Virus record (IMG/VR): IMGVR_UViG_3300042453_003020
Coordinates: 1-24,612 of that record
Reading direction: 5' to 3' (one strand)
DNA length: 24,612 bases
DNA from: a virus
A program made the position numbers and the translations under genes. Below, piece after piece: positions 13,365 through 21,089 of this stretch. Position 1 is the stretch's first letter, and every line of letters begins with the position of its first letter. A model generated the notes under the pieces. It was not told where the DNA came from. It made no database searches and saw only the letters and a program-made list of their open reading frames with translations.

Positions 13365-14248
13365 TTGGGCTGGCTCCTGCGAAAAACTCGAAACGTAGAT
13401 TCCTCGACGACATAGCTTTTGCGCGTCTGCTGCTTGTAGCTCAGCTTGACGCCGTTGGGCAGCTCGACCAGCTCGGCCCCGCCCATCAGTTGCAGCAGCT
13501 GGTTTTCTAGGTAACGCTTTTTGGTTTCTAGGTCGCTCAGCGTATCCTTGATCTGCGTTAGCTGCTGATCTAATTCCATGGCAGATATGCCCTGCTCGTA
13601 ACCCATTGGCATGGCCTCGGGCGTCCATTTAAACATGGTGCCGATAGCTCGCCTGGCCGACTCGCTGGCGTCCACAGGTGGAGGCTGGTGATTCAGTAGG
13701 TTTTCCCAGAATAGCTGCTCACGCTGCACCATAAATTGCTGGAAACGCTCGTTAGGCTCAACTTCGTGAATGACCAAACGCTGCCCACCAATCAGGATCG
13801 CCAAATAGGCTCGGCTGGCACCAGTTACACATAGTTCATGCTGTACCTGCACCTGATAGTTCAGCGGCACTTCCTCAGCTGCGTCGCGGTTGCTGGTCGT
13901 CTTGATCTGTACAATCTGCTCACCATCATCGAGCAGGGCATCGGGCGTACAGCCTTGCCAGTTGCGCTCGGGGTGCCGAATGATCGCTGACTGATCCCAC
14001 AGCTCTACAGGCCGGCCCAGGCGATCTGCCACCTCGGTAGCTATCACTGGCTCCAGCTTCTGGCCCCACAGCATGGCCTCGCTGGCCTGTACTGGCTCCA
14101 GCAGCCCCAGCTTACGGGCGTAAACCTCGATGGCTGACGTATACGGGCAGGCGCCCATGATCCCAGCAGCATCGCTGCCGCCAATGTAGGTCGCGCGGTT
14201 AGCGGCCCACGCCTCGCGGCTTCCAAATGTTTCGACAATTCCTAACAT
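13361..14248 (-). CDS. YqaJ-type viral recombinase/exonuclease
   Basis: This 295-residue protein starts at ATG 14248, with AAAGG just upstream. YqaJ motifs run in order: RATYIGGSDAAGIMG (19-32), MLWGQKLEPVIATEV with Glu66, WQGCTPDALL with Asp103, VQIKTTS (113-119) and VPLNYQVQVQHELCVTG (127-143). It is a PD-(D/E)XK nuclease expected to resect DNA ends for RecT. At the usual E-x-K position the residue is Gln114 with Lys116 kept; Gln occurs here in some relatives, so activity may persist. The C-terminal 90 residues hold a coiled-coil-like helix (LDQQLTQIKDTLSDLETKK). An operator-like repeat lies 11 bp upstream of the start. Confidence 0.88.
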   Translation of the reverse strand: MLGIVETFGSREAWAANRATYIGGSDAAGIMGACPYTSAIEVYARKLGLLEPVQASEAMLWGQKLEPVIATEVADRLGRPVELWDQSAIIRHPERNWQGCTPDALLDDGEQIVQIKTTSNRDAAEEVPLNYQVQVQHELCVTGASRAYLAILIGGQRLVIHEVEPNERFQQFMVQREQLFWENLLNHQPPPVDASESARRAIGTMFKWTPEAMPMGYEQGISAMELDQQLTQIKDTLSDLETKKRYLENQLLQLMGGAELVELPNGVKLSYKQQTRKSYVVEESTFRVFRRSQPK

Positions 14249-14258
14249 GCTAAACCTT

Positions 14259-14278
14259 TCGTAACAACATCGTTACAA
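14259..14278. promoter_or_regulatory. Operator copy 2, upstream of the YqaJ gene
   Basis: The plus strand reads TCGTAACAACATCGTTACAA. It contains the inverted repeat GTAAC-N6-GTTAC and is identical at 17 of 20 positions to the copy inside the promoter before the HTH gene. It abuts the YqaJ ribosome site. A binding site of the neighbouring HTH protein is the simplest reading. Confidence 0.6.
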
Positions 14279-14295
14279 TCCAAAGAAATAAAAAG

Positions 14296-14478
14296 CTACT
14301 TTCTACGGTTGTCAGTTCTCTGGCTCAGTCGCTGTAGGTCAGCCTCGGTAAATAGATAACCGCCACCGATTATCTTTGGCCGAGGTTTCAGCTTGCCACG
14401 CAGCAGCCACTGCCTGACGGTCACTGGGCTAACACCGATCCTTGCTGCAACTTCTTTGGTAGAAAATAGCTTATCCAT
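14296..14478 (-). CDS. Small excisionase/MerR-type helix-turn-helix protein
   Basis: The start is taken as ATG 14478, giving 60 residues; a GTG at 14499 would lie inside the predicted promoter. The sequence FSTKEVAARIGVSPVTVRQW followed by LLRGKLKPRP, GGYLF and TEADLQRL is a clear winged HTH of the excisionase family. Such proteins bind DNA as regulators or recombination directionality factors. No integrase is present, so control of the YqaJ-RecT operon is more likely. Two near-identical inverted repeats flank the gene and are probable operators. The predicted start of transcription falls on the ATG, so the mRNA may be leaderless. Confidence 0.8.
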   Translation of the reverse strand: MDKLFSTKEVAARIGVSPVTVRQWLLRGKLKPRPKIIGGGYLFTEADLQRLSQRTDNRRK

Positions 14479-14484
14479 GTCGGG

Positions 14485-14513
14485 GTTATATCGTAACACC
14501 TGCGTTACAACAA
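14485..14513 (-). promoter_or_regulatory. Predicted promoter of the HTH-YqaJ-RecT operon
   Basis: The minus strand has TTGTTG (14513-14508), exactly 17 bases, then TATAAC (14490-14485). The -10 is near consensus and the -35 is moderate. The spacer is occupied by operator copy 1. Transcription would start at about 14478, the first base of the HTH start codon. Confidence 0.55.
14491..14510. promoter_or_regulatory. Operator copy 1, within the promoter spacer
   Basis: The plus strand reads TCGTAACACCTGCGTTACAA, an inverted repeat GTAAC-N6-GTTAC between -35 and -10. Binding here would directly exclude RNA polymerase, the classic layout for autorepression. Confidence 0.6.
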
Positions 14514-14531
14514 TAGACCTTTTGCAAATTT

Positions 14532-14945
14532 TTACGCTTTCTGGATGCCAGTCGCCACAATGTTAATCTGCAAAATGGCTGTCGTCTTAGCATGGCCCAG
14601 GATCGTGACGTAATCGTTTGTGGTCAAATCGCCAAATGGTGCGATCCCGCCAACTGCGTTGCTGACGTAGTAGGGCGATCCTTTAACCAGGGTTCCGCCA
14701 ATGTTGATTTCGCCATCGGTAGCGATAAGAAAATAGCCATCGCTGCTTGCTGGCGTTAATGCGATCCCGAGTGCCTCAGCCTTTGTGGCTGTATCGTTGG
14801 CGTCAGCTCTCAAGTATTTGCCGGTGCTGCTGCTGCGGTACACTGGCTGCCCCTGCGTAATTGATTCTCCGGCCTGTACGGTCAGGATTGTTGTCGCTTC
14901 GGCACTAATTGCCACGTTGCCGGCTGTTACGCTTACGTCGGCCAT
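14532..14945 (-). CDS. Small beta-rich virion protein (head-fibre/decoration-like)
   Basis: The 137-residue protein starts at ATG 14945, preceded by an unusual run of seven G as ribosome site. It is Ala/Thr/Gly-rich, with alternating strands: ITQGQPVYRSSSTGKYLRAD, ALGIALTPASSDGYFLIA and GSPYYVSNAVGGIAPFGDL. The order of GQPVY, GIAL and GSPYYVS segments resembles DUF2190-like capsid decoration or head-fibre proteins. It is the last gene of the long late unit, after the fibre genes, and is followed by the early promoter. A virion surface role is likely; the exact family is not certain. Confidence 0.6.
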   Translation of the reverse strand: MADVSVTAGNVAISAEATTILTVQAGESITQGQPVYRSSSTGKYLRADANDTATKAEALGIALTPASSDGYFLIATDGEINIGGTLVKGSPYYVSNAVGGIAPFGDLTTNDYVTILGHAKTTAILQINIVATGIQKA

Positions 14946-15041
14946 AACTTACCCCCCCTAAAACAAACAATTGCTAAAAATATGACCGATTCGCTCGAAC
15001 GCTTCCGTTAACATTGCCCGCCGGAGTACCTTTTAGACCCC
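14946..15041. other. Intergenic gap between fibre and decoration genes
   Basis: This 96-base AT-richer gap contains the poly-G ribosome site of the downstream gene and a weak AACG-GAAG-CGTT hairpin. I see no convincing promoter or terminator. Confidence 0.4.
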
Positions 15042-16625
15042 CTAGGCGTCCTTCAGAGCCACTCTGGACACTACCCATGGCCCGTAGGCTAACACCTTCT
15101 TTGCGCTCTCCGTGCGTAGGCTCCAGCGATGCTTATCAACGGTTGCTACAGCAGCTGCGTTAGGCGTCCAGGTTGCTCGCCTGTTACCTGTGCCGCCTAT
15201 CGTTATGCTCGCATGCGCCACTACTTGTAGGTCGGTATTGTTTCGGCTTTCAATACACACTTCTAGATTACCCTGGGCTGATAGGTCAACAGCCACATCG
15301 TTAGCATCGAACACATCTACACTGACTGGGCTGCGATCCCCAACTGCGATGTCAATGGTTGTGCCTACTACTCGCTCTGGCGCCTGGGCAGATAGTGGGC
15401 TAACAATCACAGTTGCCCCACCGCTGCCCGAGGCGTCGCTAATCTTTTCGAGTGTATCCGTTGCCGAACTCCAACCTGCTCCCTTAATCTCCGTGAATGC
15501 ACTTGTAACGCCGCTCGACGTTGCCAGCCCCGCTTGCATTTCCACAATAGTCCAAGTCAGGTTTGGAATCATCACATAGGCACTCGTTGTATCTGGCACG
15601 ATTGCCCATTCACCGTTGGCGGATCGCGTGCGTATCGTCGCAACTTTGGTCGAGCCAACATAATCCTCGACAAGTGCAATCTGGTCTTGACCTGTACCGC
15701 TGCGAATAAAGACTAGCTGCCCGTTGTAAGCATCGTCGCTAGTCGAGGCACTTGTGTTAAGCGTTATCGTTGTTGTCGTCGCTGCTTGTGCCAAACCTTC
15801 GTTGACGCTTTCGCGGCCTGCGTCACCGAGGATAACGAACTCAGAAGTATTGTCTGGATTCACTCGCCAGTCACGGTCAACAGTTGCAACTTTCGTGCTG
15901 CCGTTGTACTGAAGGATGAGTCTCGTTTGTCCTGCCCCCGTTCCAGTTTCGATATACACTAGGCCAGGATCGTACGCACCATTGATTGAGCTTGCACCTG
16001 TATCAAACTGAATCTGATTATTTCCAGTTCCTGCACCTTGCGCCGTACCACTGTGAACAATCACGGATGCTAGTTGCCTTAACCTCCGGCCTGCTGATGC
16101 TGCTACGTTGTGCGTTGCGCCGGTCAACACCTCATCCCAAACACCGTCAACGATTTCATCAACTGCATCGGTTGCAAGTGCTGCCGCTGTTATCGCATTG
16201 CTCGCCATTGCCCCTACGCTTGCATCCATGCGACCGCTTACAAGTGCCGCTGGAATGCGCGTTTGAATGTCGTCTGTGTCTGCTTGGATCGCAGTTGCTT
16301 GGGCACTCGTTGCAATTCCATTGGTTACAATCGCGTCGTAGGTCGCAGCAACGAGCACATCATAACGATGGTTGCTCATACTCATCGCGGAGTTGTTCAC
16401 AATCAAATCTAACCGTCCCAGCGTATCCACGTTGCCAGTCGTCAGTGCAACTGTGTAGTACCCATTTGTCGAATGCGTGACCGTTGCACCCGTCAGCGTT
16501 GCCACTGAACCATTCTTGGCAATTGAGAAATCGGCAAGCACTGCGGTTGTCACGGCAACACCATCGGCATCTAGCACAGGCCCGACTGTTACGGTTGCGG
16601 TCGTGGATTGTTTCAAAAGTTGCAT
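15042..16625 (-). CDS. Tail fibre / baseplate-associated structural protein
   Basis: The 527-residue product starts at ATG 16625, sharing one base with the LamG gene stop (TAATG). The first 95 residues (TVTVGPVLDADGVAV, GYYTVALTTGNVDTLGRL) form a beta-sandwich-like module common at the N-terminus of phage fibre proteins. A helical ITAAALATDAVDEIVDGVWDE linker (about 147-167) follows. Next come two similar blocks around TGTGAGQTRLILQYNGSTKVATVDRDW and SGTGQDQIALVEDYVGSTKVATIRTR, and a C-terminal domain (GDRSPVSVDVFDANDVAVDL) that resembles the N-terminal module again. A fibre or baseplate role is inferred from composition, repeats and place. Confidence 0.65.
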   Translation of the reverse strand: MQLLKQSTTATVTVGPVLDADGVAVTTAVLADFSIAKNGSVATLTGATVTHSTNGYYTVALTTGNVDTLGRLDLIVNNSAMSMSNHRYDVLVAATYDAIVTNGIATSAQATAIQADTDDIQTRIPAALVSGRMDASVGAMASNAITAAALATDAVDEIVDGVWDEVLTGATHNVAASAGRRLRQLASVIVHSGTAQGAGTGNNQIQFDTGASSINGAYDPGLVYIETGTGAGQTRLILQYNGSTKVATVDRDWRVNPDNTSEFVILGDAGRESVNEGLAQAATTTTITLNTSASTSDDAYNGQLVFIRSGTGQDQIALVEDYVGSTKVATIRTRSANGEWAIVPDTTSAYVMIPNLTWTIVEMQAGLATSSGVTSAFTEIKGAGWSSATDTLEKISDASGSGGATVIVSPLSAQAPERVVGTTIDIAVGDRSPVSVDVFDANDVAVDLSAQGNLEVCIESRNNTDLQVVAHASITIGGTGNRRATWTPNAAAVATVDKHRWSLRTESAKKVLAYGPWVVSRVALKDA

Positions 16626-19006
16626 TAAGGCATCCCCGTTAAGATTCGTCGGCGTTTGCTGCCGCTTGGGAATTGGTAGAAGGTAAATTGTTTGGGTCGT
16701 GGTTGTAGTCCGATGCCTCTACGGGATGCAAGGAGACGGATTTCGGGAGGGGTAAGAACGCGATTGTAAATGCGGATGTCGTCCAAATAGCCGCTGAAGT
16801 CTGTTTGACCGTTCAAATCTCTGCGAATACCAAAAAGCACAGAAGTTGTCGATGCTCCAGCCCCAACATTATTTGCAGCATTTCCAGTTTGCTTCGTGCC
16901 ATTTACAAACAAATCTACGGAACTAATAGTCGAATTGACATTAGCGAACACGTGATACCAGACATTAGATGAATGCGTAAACCACGCTGTTGCTGATATT
17001 CCAGACTGCCATTGCGTATGCTTGGTATTTATCATTCCATTACCACCACCAGCAATTGCATCATCTAAAACTATTTGAAATGTATTTGTGCCATCACCAA
17101 TATCTATAAGTCTAGGAAAATCTTGAACTGCTGTCCTTAAAAACCATAAAGAAACAGCAAATGTCGCACTTGTGATTGAAAGCGTATTGTTTGCGGAAAC
17201 GTAATCTAAACTATTTTCAAATCTTAACGCTCCTGCCCCTCCACTAACAACCCAATCTTCGCTGGTCATATTGGTGAGAGTCCCATGATTGCCGTAACCA
17301 CTGCGGTCAACGAGGCGATAGCCACTTGCACCGAGTGATGGACACCACGCACCAACCAAGCCTTCGGACAGCGAGCTATGCTCTTGCTGCGACTTGACAA
17401 TGACGCTGTAGGTTTTCTCGCGGGTTTCGAGGTAGTTAAATTTCGGTGATGTTGGCTTTAGTCCAACTCCGCGACCGGATGCTAGGCGGCGGATTTCTGC
17501 TGGTCGCACCGCTCGTGCATAGAATCGAACATCATCAATTTGCCCTAAGTACGGTGTGTTCAAGTCGCGCACGTTGTAGCCAATGAATAGCGGTTTACCT
17601 AAATCAAGCAGACGCAATGTATTGCTTGCGGTTGCATTTAAAACACCGTCTATCCAAATTTCGCCAATACTGCCTACCCGCGAAGCGAAAACGTGATGCC
17701 ACTTTCCGTCTGAACAATCTACGCCAGTAGTTTGTAATCCATCCCAATCTGAACCAAATTGAAAGCCATAGCTGGTTGGGTTCGCAACTGTTCCACCGAA
17801 AATTTGAAAAGCTATTTGTCCAGAGGCAGACCAATTACTAGACAACCAAAAAACATTACCGTTAGTGGAACCGCCAGCTAAAGGCCTATTGTTAGCTATT
17901 GTTTGAATTATTGTTCTGCTAGTTTTAATAAAACATGAAATTCCAAAGTCCTGCGTCAACGGGACACTGGTTCCGTATTCTGGAATTGAAACATAATCAT
18001 TCGATCCGTCGAAATCCAAACTTAACGCCCCGCCACTCGGAACCCAGTCCTCGGGAGTCATATTCTGAAGTGTACCGTGATTGTTTTTGCCTGACACATC
18101 AACCGCCCGATACCCCGTTGCTCCGCTTACGCTTGGGCAGATGGCTAAGACGAGGCCTTCTCTCAGCGAATCGTAGTCCGATTGGCTGCGGGTTATGGCT
18201 GCGTAGGTTTTATCTTTCGGAGGTTTGTAGGCGTAGCGTTTAGCGAAGGCGGAAGAAGTGCGGGAGGATGTTTTGAAACCGATGCCACGCTCTTTGGAGA
18301 GGAGGGAAACTTCGGTCGCGGAAAGTGCGCGGTTATAAATGCGGATGTCGTCGGAAATCATATCTGCTTGATTACCAAGCGTTGGAAAGTTGTTGAAATC
18401 CGTTCCTATAGCTAAGGGTGTTGTTTGGGTGACTACACCTGTAAAAGTTCCTAAATTCTGATCGGTTGTATCTGACCTAACTCCGTTGATATAGATGGCT
18501 ATTCCGCTATTTGCGCCGTTGCCAGTGTAGGTGCAAATAAAATTCGTAAATTGATTTAGTGGGATACTTGCATTAGGCAAGCTTCGACCAATGCGATTGG
18601 CAAAACTGGTTGGATTCATTATCACAAACGCAAGAGAATCAGTAGGCGTAAGATCGGTTCCTGATACATAAAACAGAAACTCTCTTTTGTTCGGTGTCGA
18701 TCCAAAATCAGACTTAGTAAAAATTAATCTATATCCGGTTTTGCTTCGCAAATTTGCCCAAATTGAGAAACTGAAGGCTCCTGTAAAATTATGGTTTGCT
18801 CCCAAATTCACATAATCGCTTGTCCCATCGAAATCTAACGCTAGATTGTTATTGCTCACCACCCAATCACTGGCAGCATCCATGTTGGTGAGCACACCGT
18901 GATTACTTCCAACTCTATCAACGAGCCGATACCCAGTCGCGCCCAAACTGGGTATCCACGCTGCTACGAGTCCGTTTTTCAAGTTGGCTAAGTCACGACT
19001 CGACAT
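16625..19006 (-). CDS. Triple LamG-like (concanavalin A-like) adhesin, probable receptor-binding protein
   Basis: The 793-residue protein starts at ATG 19006, sharing one base with the preceding stop. It consists of three tandem units of about 265 residues. Each opens with a GLV.A..PSLGATGYRLVD type segment followed by NHG.L.NM..EDWV and LDFDG..DYV. Each closes with DDIRIYNRALS.TE type strands and a short GRGIGL linker. The pattern is that of LamG/pentraxin-like jelly-roll domains, which bind sugars. Its size, repetition and place after the tail-tip genes suggest a receptor-binding protein recognising surface polysaccharide. The DNA is more AT-rich than flanking genes, consistent with exchange. 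Three diverged units imply old duplication. Confidence 0.78.
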   Translation of the reverse strand: MSSRDLANLKNGLVAAWIPSLGATGYRLVDRVGSNHGVLTNMDAASDWVVSNNNLALDFDGTSDYVNLGANHNFTGAFSFSIWANLRSKTGYRLIFTKSDFGSTPNKREFLFYVSGTDLTPTDSLAFVIMNPTSFANRIGRSLPNASIPLNQFTNFICTYTGNGANSGIAIYINGVRSDTTDQNLGTFTGVVTQTTPLAIGTDFNNFPTLGNQADMISDDIRIYNRALSATEVSLLSKERGIGFKTSSRTSSAFAKRYAYKPPKDKTYAAITRSQSDYDSLREGLVLAICPSVSGATGYRAVDVSGKNNHGTLQNMTPEDWVPSGGALSLDFDGSNDYVSIPEYGTSVPLTQDFGISCFIKTSRTIIQTIANNRPLAGGSTNGNVFWLSSNWSASGQIAFQIFGGTVANPTSYGFQFGSDWDGLQTTGVDCSDGKWHHVFASRVGSIGEIWIDGVLNATASNTLRLLDLGKPLFIGYNVRDLNTPYLGQIDDVRFYARAVRPAEIRRLASGRGVGLKPTSPKFNYLETREKTYSVIVKSQQEHSSLSEGLVGAWCPSLGASGYRLVDRSGYGNHGTLTNMTSEDWVVSGGAGALRFENSLDYVSANNTLSITSATFAVSLWFLRTAVQDFPRLIDIGDGTNTFQIVLDDAIAGGGNGMINTKHTQWQSGISATAWFTHSSNVWYHVFANVNSTISSVDLFVNGTKQTGNAANNVGAGASTTSVLFGIRRDLNGQTDFSGYLDDIRIYNRVLTPPEIRLLASRRGIGLQPRPKQFTFYQFPSGSKRRRILTGMP

Positions 19007-19512
19007 TAAGACACCGTGTCAAATTCAGGTTGAATTCTAATCTGGTGATTGCCTGAAGTTGCGTTCAAAGCAACTCCTGTATTGTGCGTAATAAATAGAC
19101 TCCACCGGGCCGGAACGCTTCCACCAAAGACCGAAGAAATCAGCACCGGCCCAAAATCATACTGCTGATTACTTGTTGATGTTGTTGCCATCTCAGCAAC
19201 GAATTTACAAACAGCATTTTTGATTTCTGCAAGTGGTATGGTCTCTGCGGAATTCGTCCCGTCGAAAACAGTTGGCCAAAGTGAACCCGATGAGTCCATA
19301 GCCCCTACGGCCCATACTTGAATGGATCGACTTGCCGTGGGCGAAGTGCCAGTCATCACTTTGCCACTAACCCAGTAATCACGACGACCATCAACGGTGT
19401 TATCCACTGCACTCGACTCTTGACCAGCCAGCAAGTTGGTATCACTTGCCAAGCTAGCTAGCGTCATCGAAAGGTCGGATGCTGTTGCGTAATTAATTTT
19501 TCCGGTTGCCAC
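19006..19512 (-). CDS. Putative virion structural protein before the adhesin
   Basis: The gene starts at GTG 19512, preceded by AGGAGAATAACAA, and makes 168 residues. It is rich in Ser, Thr and Ala and alternates short strands (RDYWVSGKVMTGTSP, SIQVWAVGAMDSSGSLWPTV, ARWSLFITHNTGVAL), suggesting a beta-sandwich. No catalytic motif, signal or coiled coil is evident. It sits between a small hypothetical protein and the LamG adhesin, so a fibre-linker, tail-decoration or adhesin-attachment role is likely. I do not recognise a named family. Confidence 0.6.
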   Translation of the reverse strand: MATGKINYATASDLSMTLASLASDTNLLAGQESSAVDNTVDGRRDYWVSGKVMTGTSPTASRSIQVWAVGAMDSSGSLWPTVFDGTNSAETIPLAEIKNAVCKFVAEMATTSTSNQQYDFGPVLISSVFGGSVPARWSLFITHNTGVALNATSGNHQIRIQPEFDTVS

Positions 19513-19515
19513 TTG

Positions 19516-19965
19516 TTATTCTCCTGCGTTGATTTCTTTGCGTGCGTTGATTACTAAGCCGATGCCGATTTCTGGCAAGCCGTTCTGAGATGTCCAGCTA
19601 ACCGTTGCATCTGCCAGTGCATCGAGGTCATTAGCCTGTGTACTTGTAATGAACCCAAACGTAAGCAGACCGTCTATCATCTGTTGCACGCCTGGTATGT
19701 CCATGTCTGTGCTTTCAATCTTTGGGTCTGTTACCCAGTCGATAACACTCACGCACAGGCCGGCTGCAATCGTGTTGGCCGACAACTGGCCGGATTTAAC
19801 TGCGGCCCAGTAGCCAGACAAAATTGCTGTCTGTTTAATCTTCCAGTTGGGTACCAGTTGCCGGATCGCTACGGTTTTAGCATTCACCGCCGCTGCCGCT
19901 TCGGCGTCGCTCATGCTTTGATACTGCGGCTTACGCAGTTCATCTATTAACGCTTGGGTACTCAC
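19516..19965 (-). CDS. Hypothetical phage protein (tail region)
   Basis: The 149-residue protein starts at GTG 19965 with CAGGAGAATAATTAA upstream, nearly the same ribosome site as the next gene. The N-terminus, LIDELRKPQYQSMSDAEAAAAVNAKTV, is a helical segment whose YQ.MSDAEAAAAVN pattern I recall from many uncharacterised siphophage proteins near tail genes. The rest is helical with WDYWAAVKSG-like segments and ends in a short charged tail. No enzymatic residues are visible. It may assist tail or fibre assembly; function unknown. Confidence 0.6.
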   Translation of the reverse strand: MSTQALIDELRKPQYQSMSDAEAAAAVNAKTVAIRQLVPNWKIKQTAILSGYWAAVKSGQLSANTIAAGLCVSVIDWVTDPKIESTDMDIPGVQQMIDGLLTFGFITSTQANDLDALADATVSWTSQNGLPEIGIGLVINARKEINAGE

Positions 19966-20184
19966 TTAATTATTCTCCTGCGTCTTTGTAATATGCTCCC
20001 ACAACTTTACCCTGTCCGCTTGGCAGTCTTTCAGCTCATGCTCGATGCGCTCGGTTGTTTTATCCATCCTGGCCATGGCTTCGCTGTGCAGCTTTTCGAC
20101 GTGCCGCCACAGCATCCCAACAGCGCCGCCCATAGCGGTCATGCCAGTTAAAAGCGTCCCTAGCAACGTCAAATTCTCTTGCAT
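19966..20184 (-). CDS. Small membrane protein, holin-like candidate
   Basis: The 72-residue protein starts at ATG 20184. Residues 6-25 (TLLGTLLTGMTAMGGAVGML) form one membrane-spanning helix. The remainder (WRHVEKLHSEAMARMDKTT and onward) is a charged amphipathic helix, likely a coiled coil. A single N-terminal membrane helix plus coiled coil occurs in XhlA-type and other small phage lysis proteins, and also in some tail-tip accessory proteins. It is the only obvious membrane protein of holin size in the genome. It lies away from the C1 peptidase, so a lysis role is plausible but unproven. Confidence 0.55.
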   Translation of the reverse strand: MQENLTLLGTLLTGMTAMGGAVGMLWRHVEKLHSEAMARMDKTTERIEHELKDCQADRVKLWEHITKTQENN

Positions 20185-20195
20185 ATTTTGGCACC

Positions 20196-21089
20196 TTATG
20201 GCGGTTCACTTACGGTCTGAAGGTTGGTTATCGTTGTCCCGCGGTTAACAGAAATAATGTAGCCAGTAATATCAGGCAGGTTCGTCTGTTCGCTGGTTGC
20301 TTCTAGCAGCCCTTGGCTTATCTCAATGCCGCAAGGAATGCTACAACTGCCGGTTGGCAAATCAGTCGTGTTAGGCATCACGCTCCAAACGTCAAAAATC
20401 TTGATAGTTGACCAGGTGAAACTACCGTATGCCGACAAATAACCATCAAACTCTAGGGAATCGACGCGGTTAGTCAGCACTGCGCGCCACACTGTATTTC
20501 TTTGGTGTAGTTTAACCAGCGATCTGTGGCGTTCTGGAAAAGTTTCTTTGCTCGCTTGTAACAACTCGGCATGGCCAAAAAACGTGCTAAATTCTCTTTC
20601 TGGAAAAAATATACCGCCTGCTTGGGTAGATTGCTGATCCCAGTCCTGAAGCGCCACTTTAACGCCTAGCATCTGATTCGTAGATATGCCTGAATATCTA
20701 ACCTGCGCAAAACTAACGCCGTTAATGGCGCACGGGACTATTTCGCCTATGCCTGCGCGTTGCTGAACTACGCCATGCCTAAACCAATGCTTTTTAAGGC
20801 GTATTAGCTGTGCGGAGTAAATAACTGATTGCTGTCTATCTCTGCGAGGTAAATTTCTGACGTCGTACAGATACTGCGCTGGCCCTACGCCAGTCACTGC
20901 AAACGCTGGCAAATATACACCCCAATCGTTACGCACTAAAATATGGCCGTTTTCCCAGGCGTTCCTGATCTGCTTGGTTGTCAAGTTACCCGCGCCGGCT
21001 TCCGCTTCCTGGGCCACTTTTAGCATCCGGTTAGCGTCTTTGGCTGTCAGGTTTCGGGTTAGATTTTGCCCTGTTAGAAAAACGGTCAT
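20196..21089 (-). CDS. Tail-tip / distal tail-associated protein
   Basis: The start is ATG 21089, overlapping the previous stop as ATGA; an upstream ATG would overlap the neighbour by 60 bp and is less likely. The 297-residue product begins MTVFLTGQNLTRNLTAKDAN. It contains LRNDW-type and beta-rich segments (LYDVRNLPRRDRQQSV, GVKVALQDWDQQS) and ends with strands around DITGYIISVNRG. A GSCSIPCG pair could form a disulfide. It follows the tape measure and one other tail gene, where siphophages encode distal tail and tail-associated proteins. No protease or glycosidase motif is visible. Confidence 0.55.
   Translation of the reverse strand: MTVFLTGQNLTRNLTAKDANRMLKVAQEAEAGAGNLTTKQIRNAWENGHILVRNDWGVYLPAFAVTGVGPAQYLYDVRNLPRRDRQQSVIYSAQLIRLKKHWFRHGVVQQRAGIGEIVPCAINGVSFAQVRYSGISTNQMLGVKVALQDWDQQSTQAGGIFFPEREFSTFFGHAELLQASKETFPERHRSLVKLHQRNTVWRAVLTNRVDSLEFDGYLSAYGSFTWSTIKIFDVWSVMPNTTDLPTGSCSIPCGIEISQGLLEATSEQTNLPDITGYIISVNRGTTITNLQTVSEPP

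Noticed and set aside
13365-13628. Longer RecT reading frame starting upstream of GTG 13364
   Set aside because: It lies entirely over the YqaJ coding end, has no ribosome site, and encodes low-complexity Arg/Ala/Gly sequence; GTG 13364 has both CAGGAG and a GTGA junction.
13361-14248. Catalytically dead YqaJ nuclease because Glu of E-x-K is Gln114
   Set aside because: All other motifs are intact and Gln at this site occurs in relatives I recall, so inactivity cannot be claimed.
14296-14478. True excisionase implying a lysogenic phage
   Set aside because: No integrase, attachment site or repressor is visible in the closed genome; an operon regulator fits better.
15112-16480. Plus-strand open frames over the fibre gene
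   Set aside because: They are antisense shadows rich in Cys, His and Arg with no ribosome sites or motifs.
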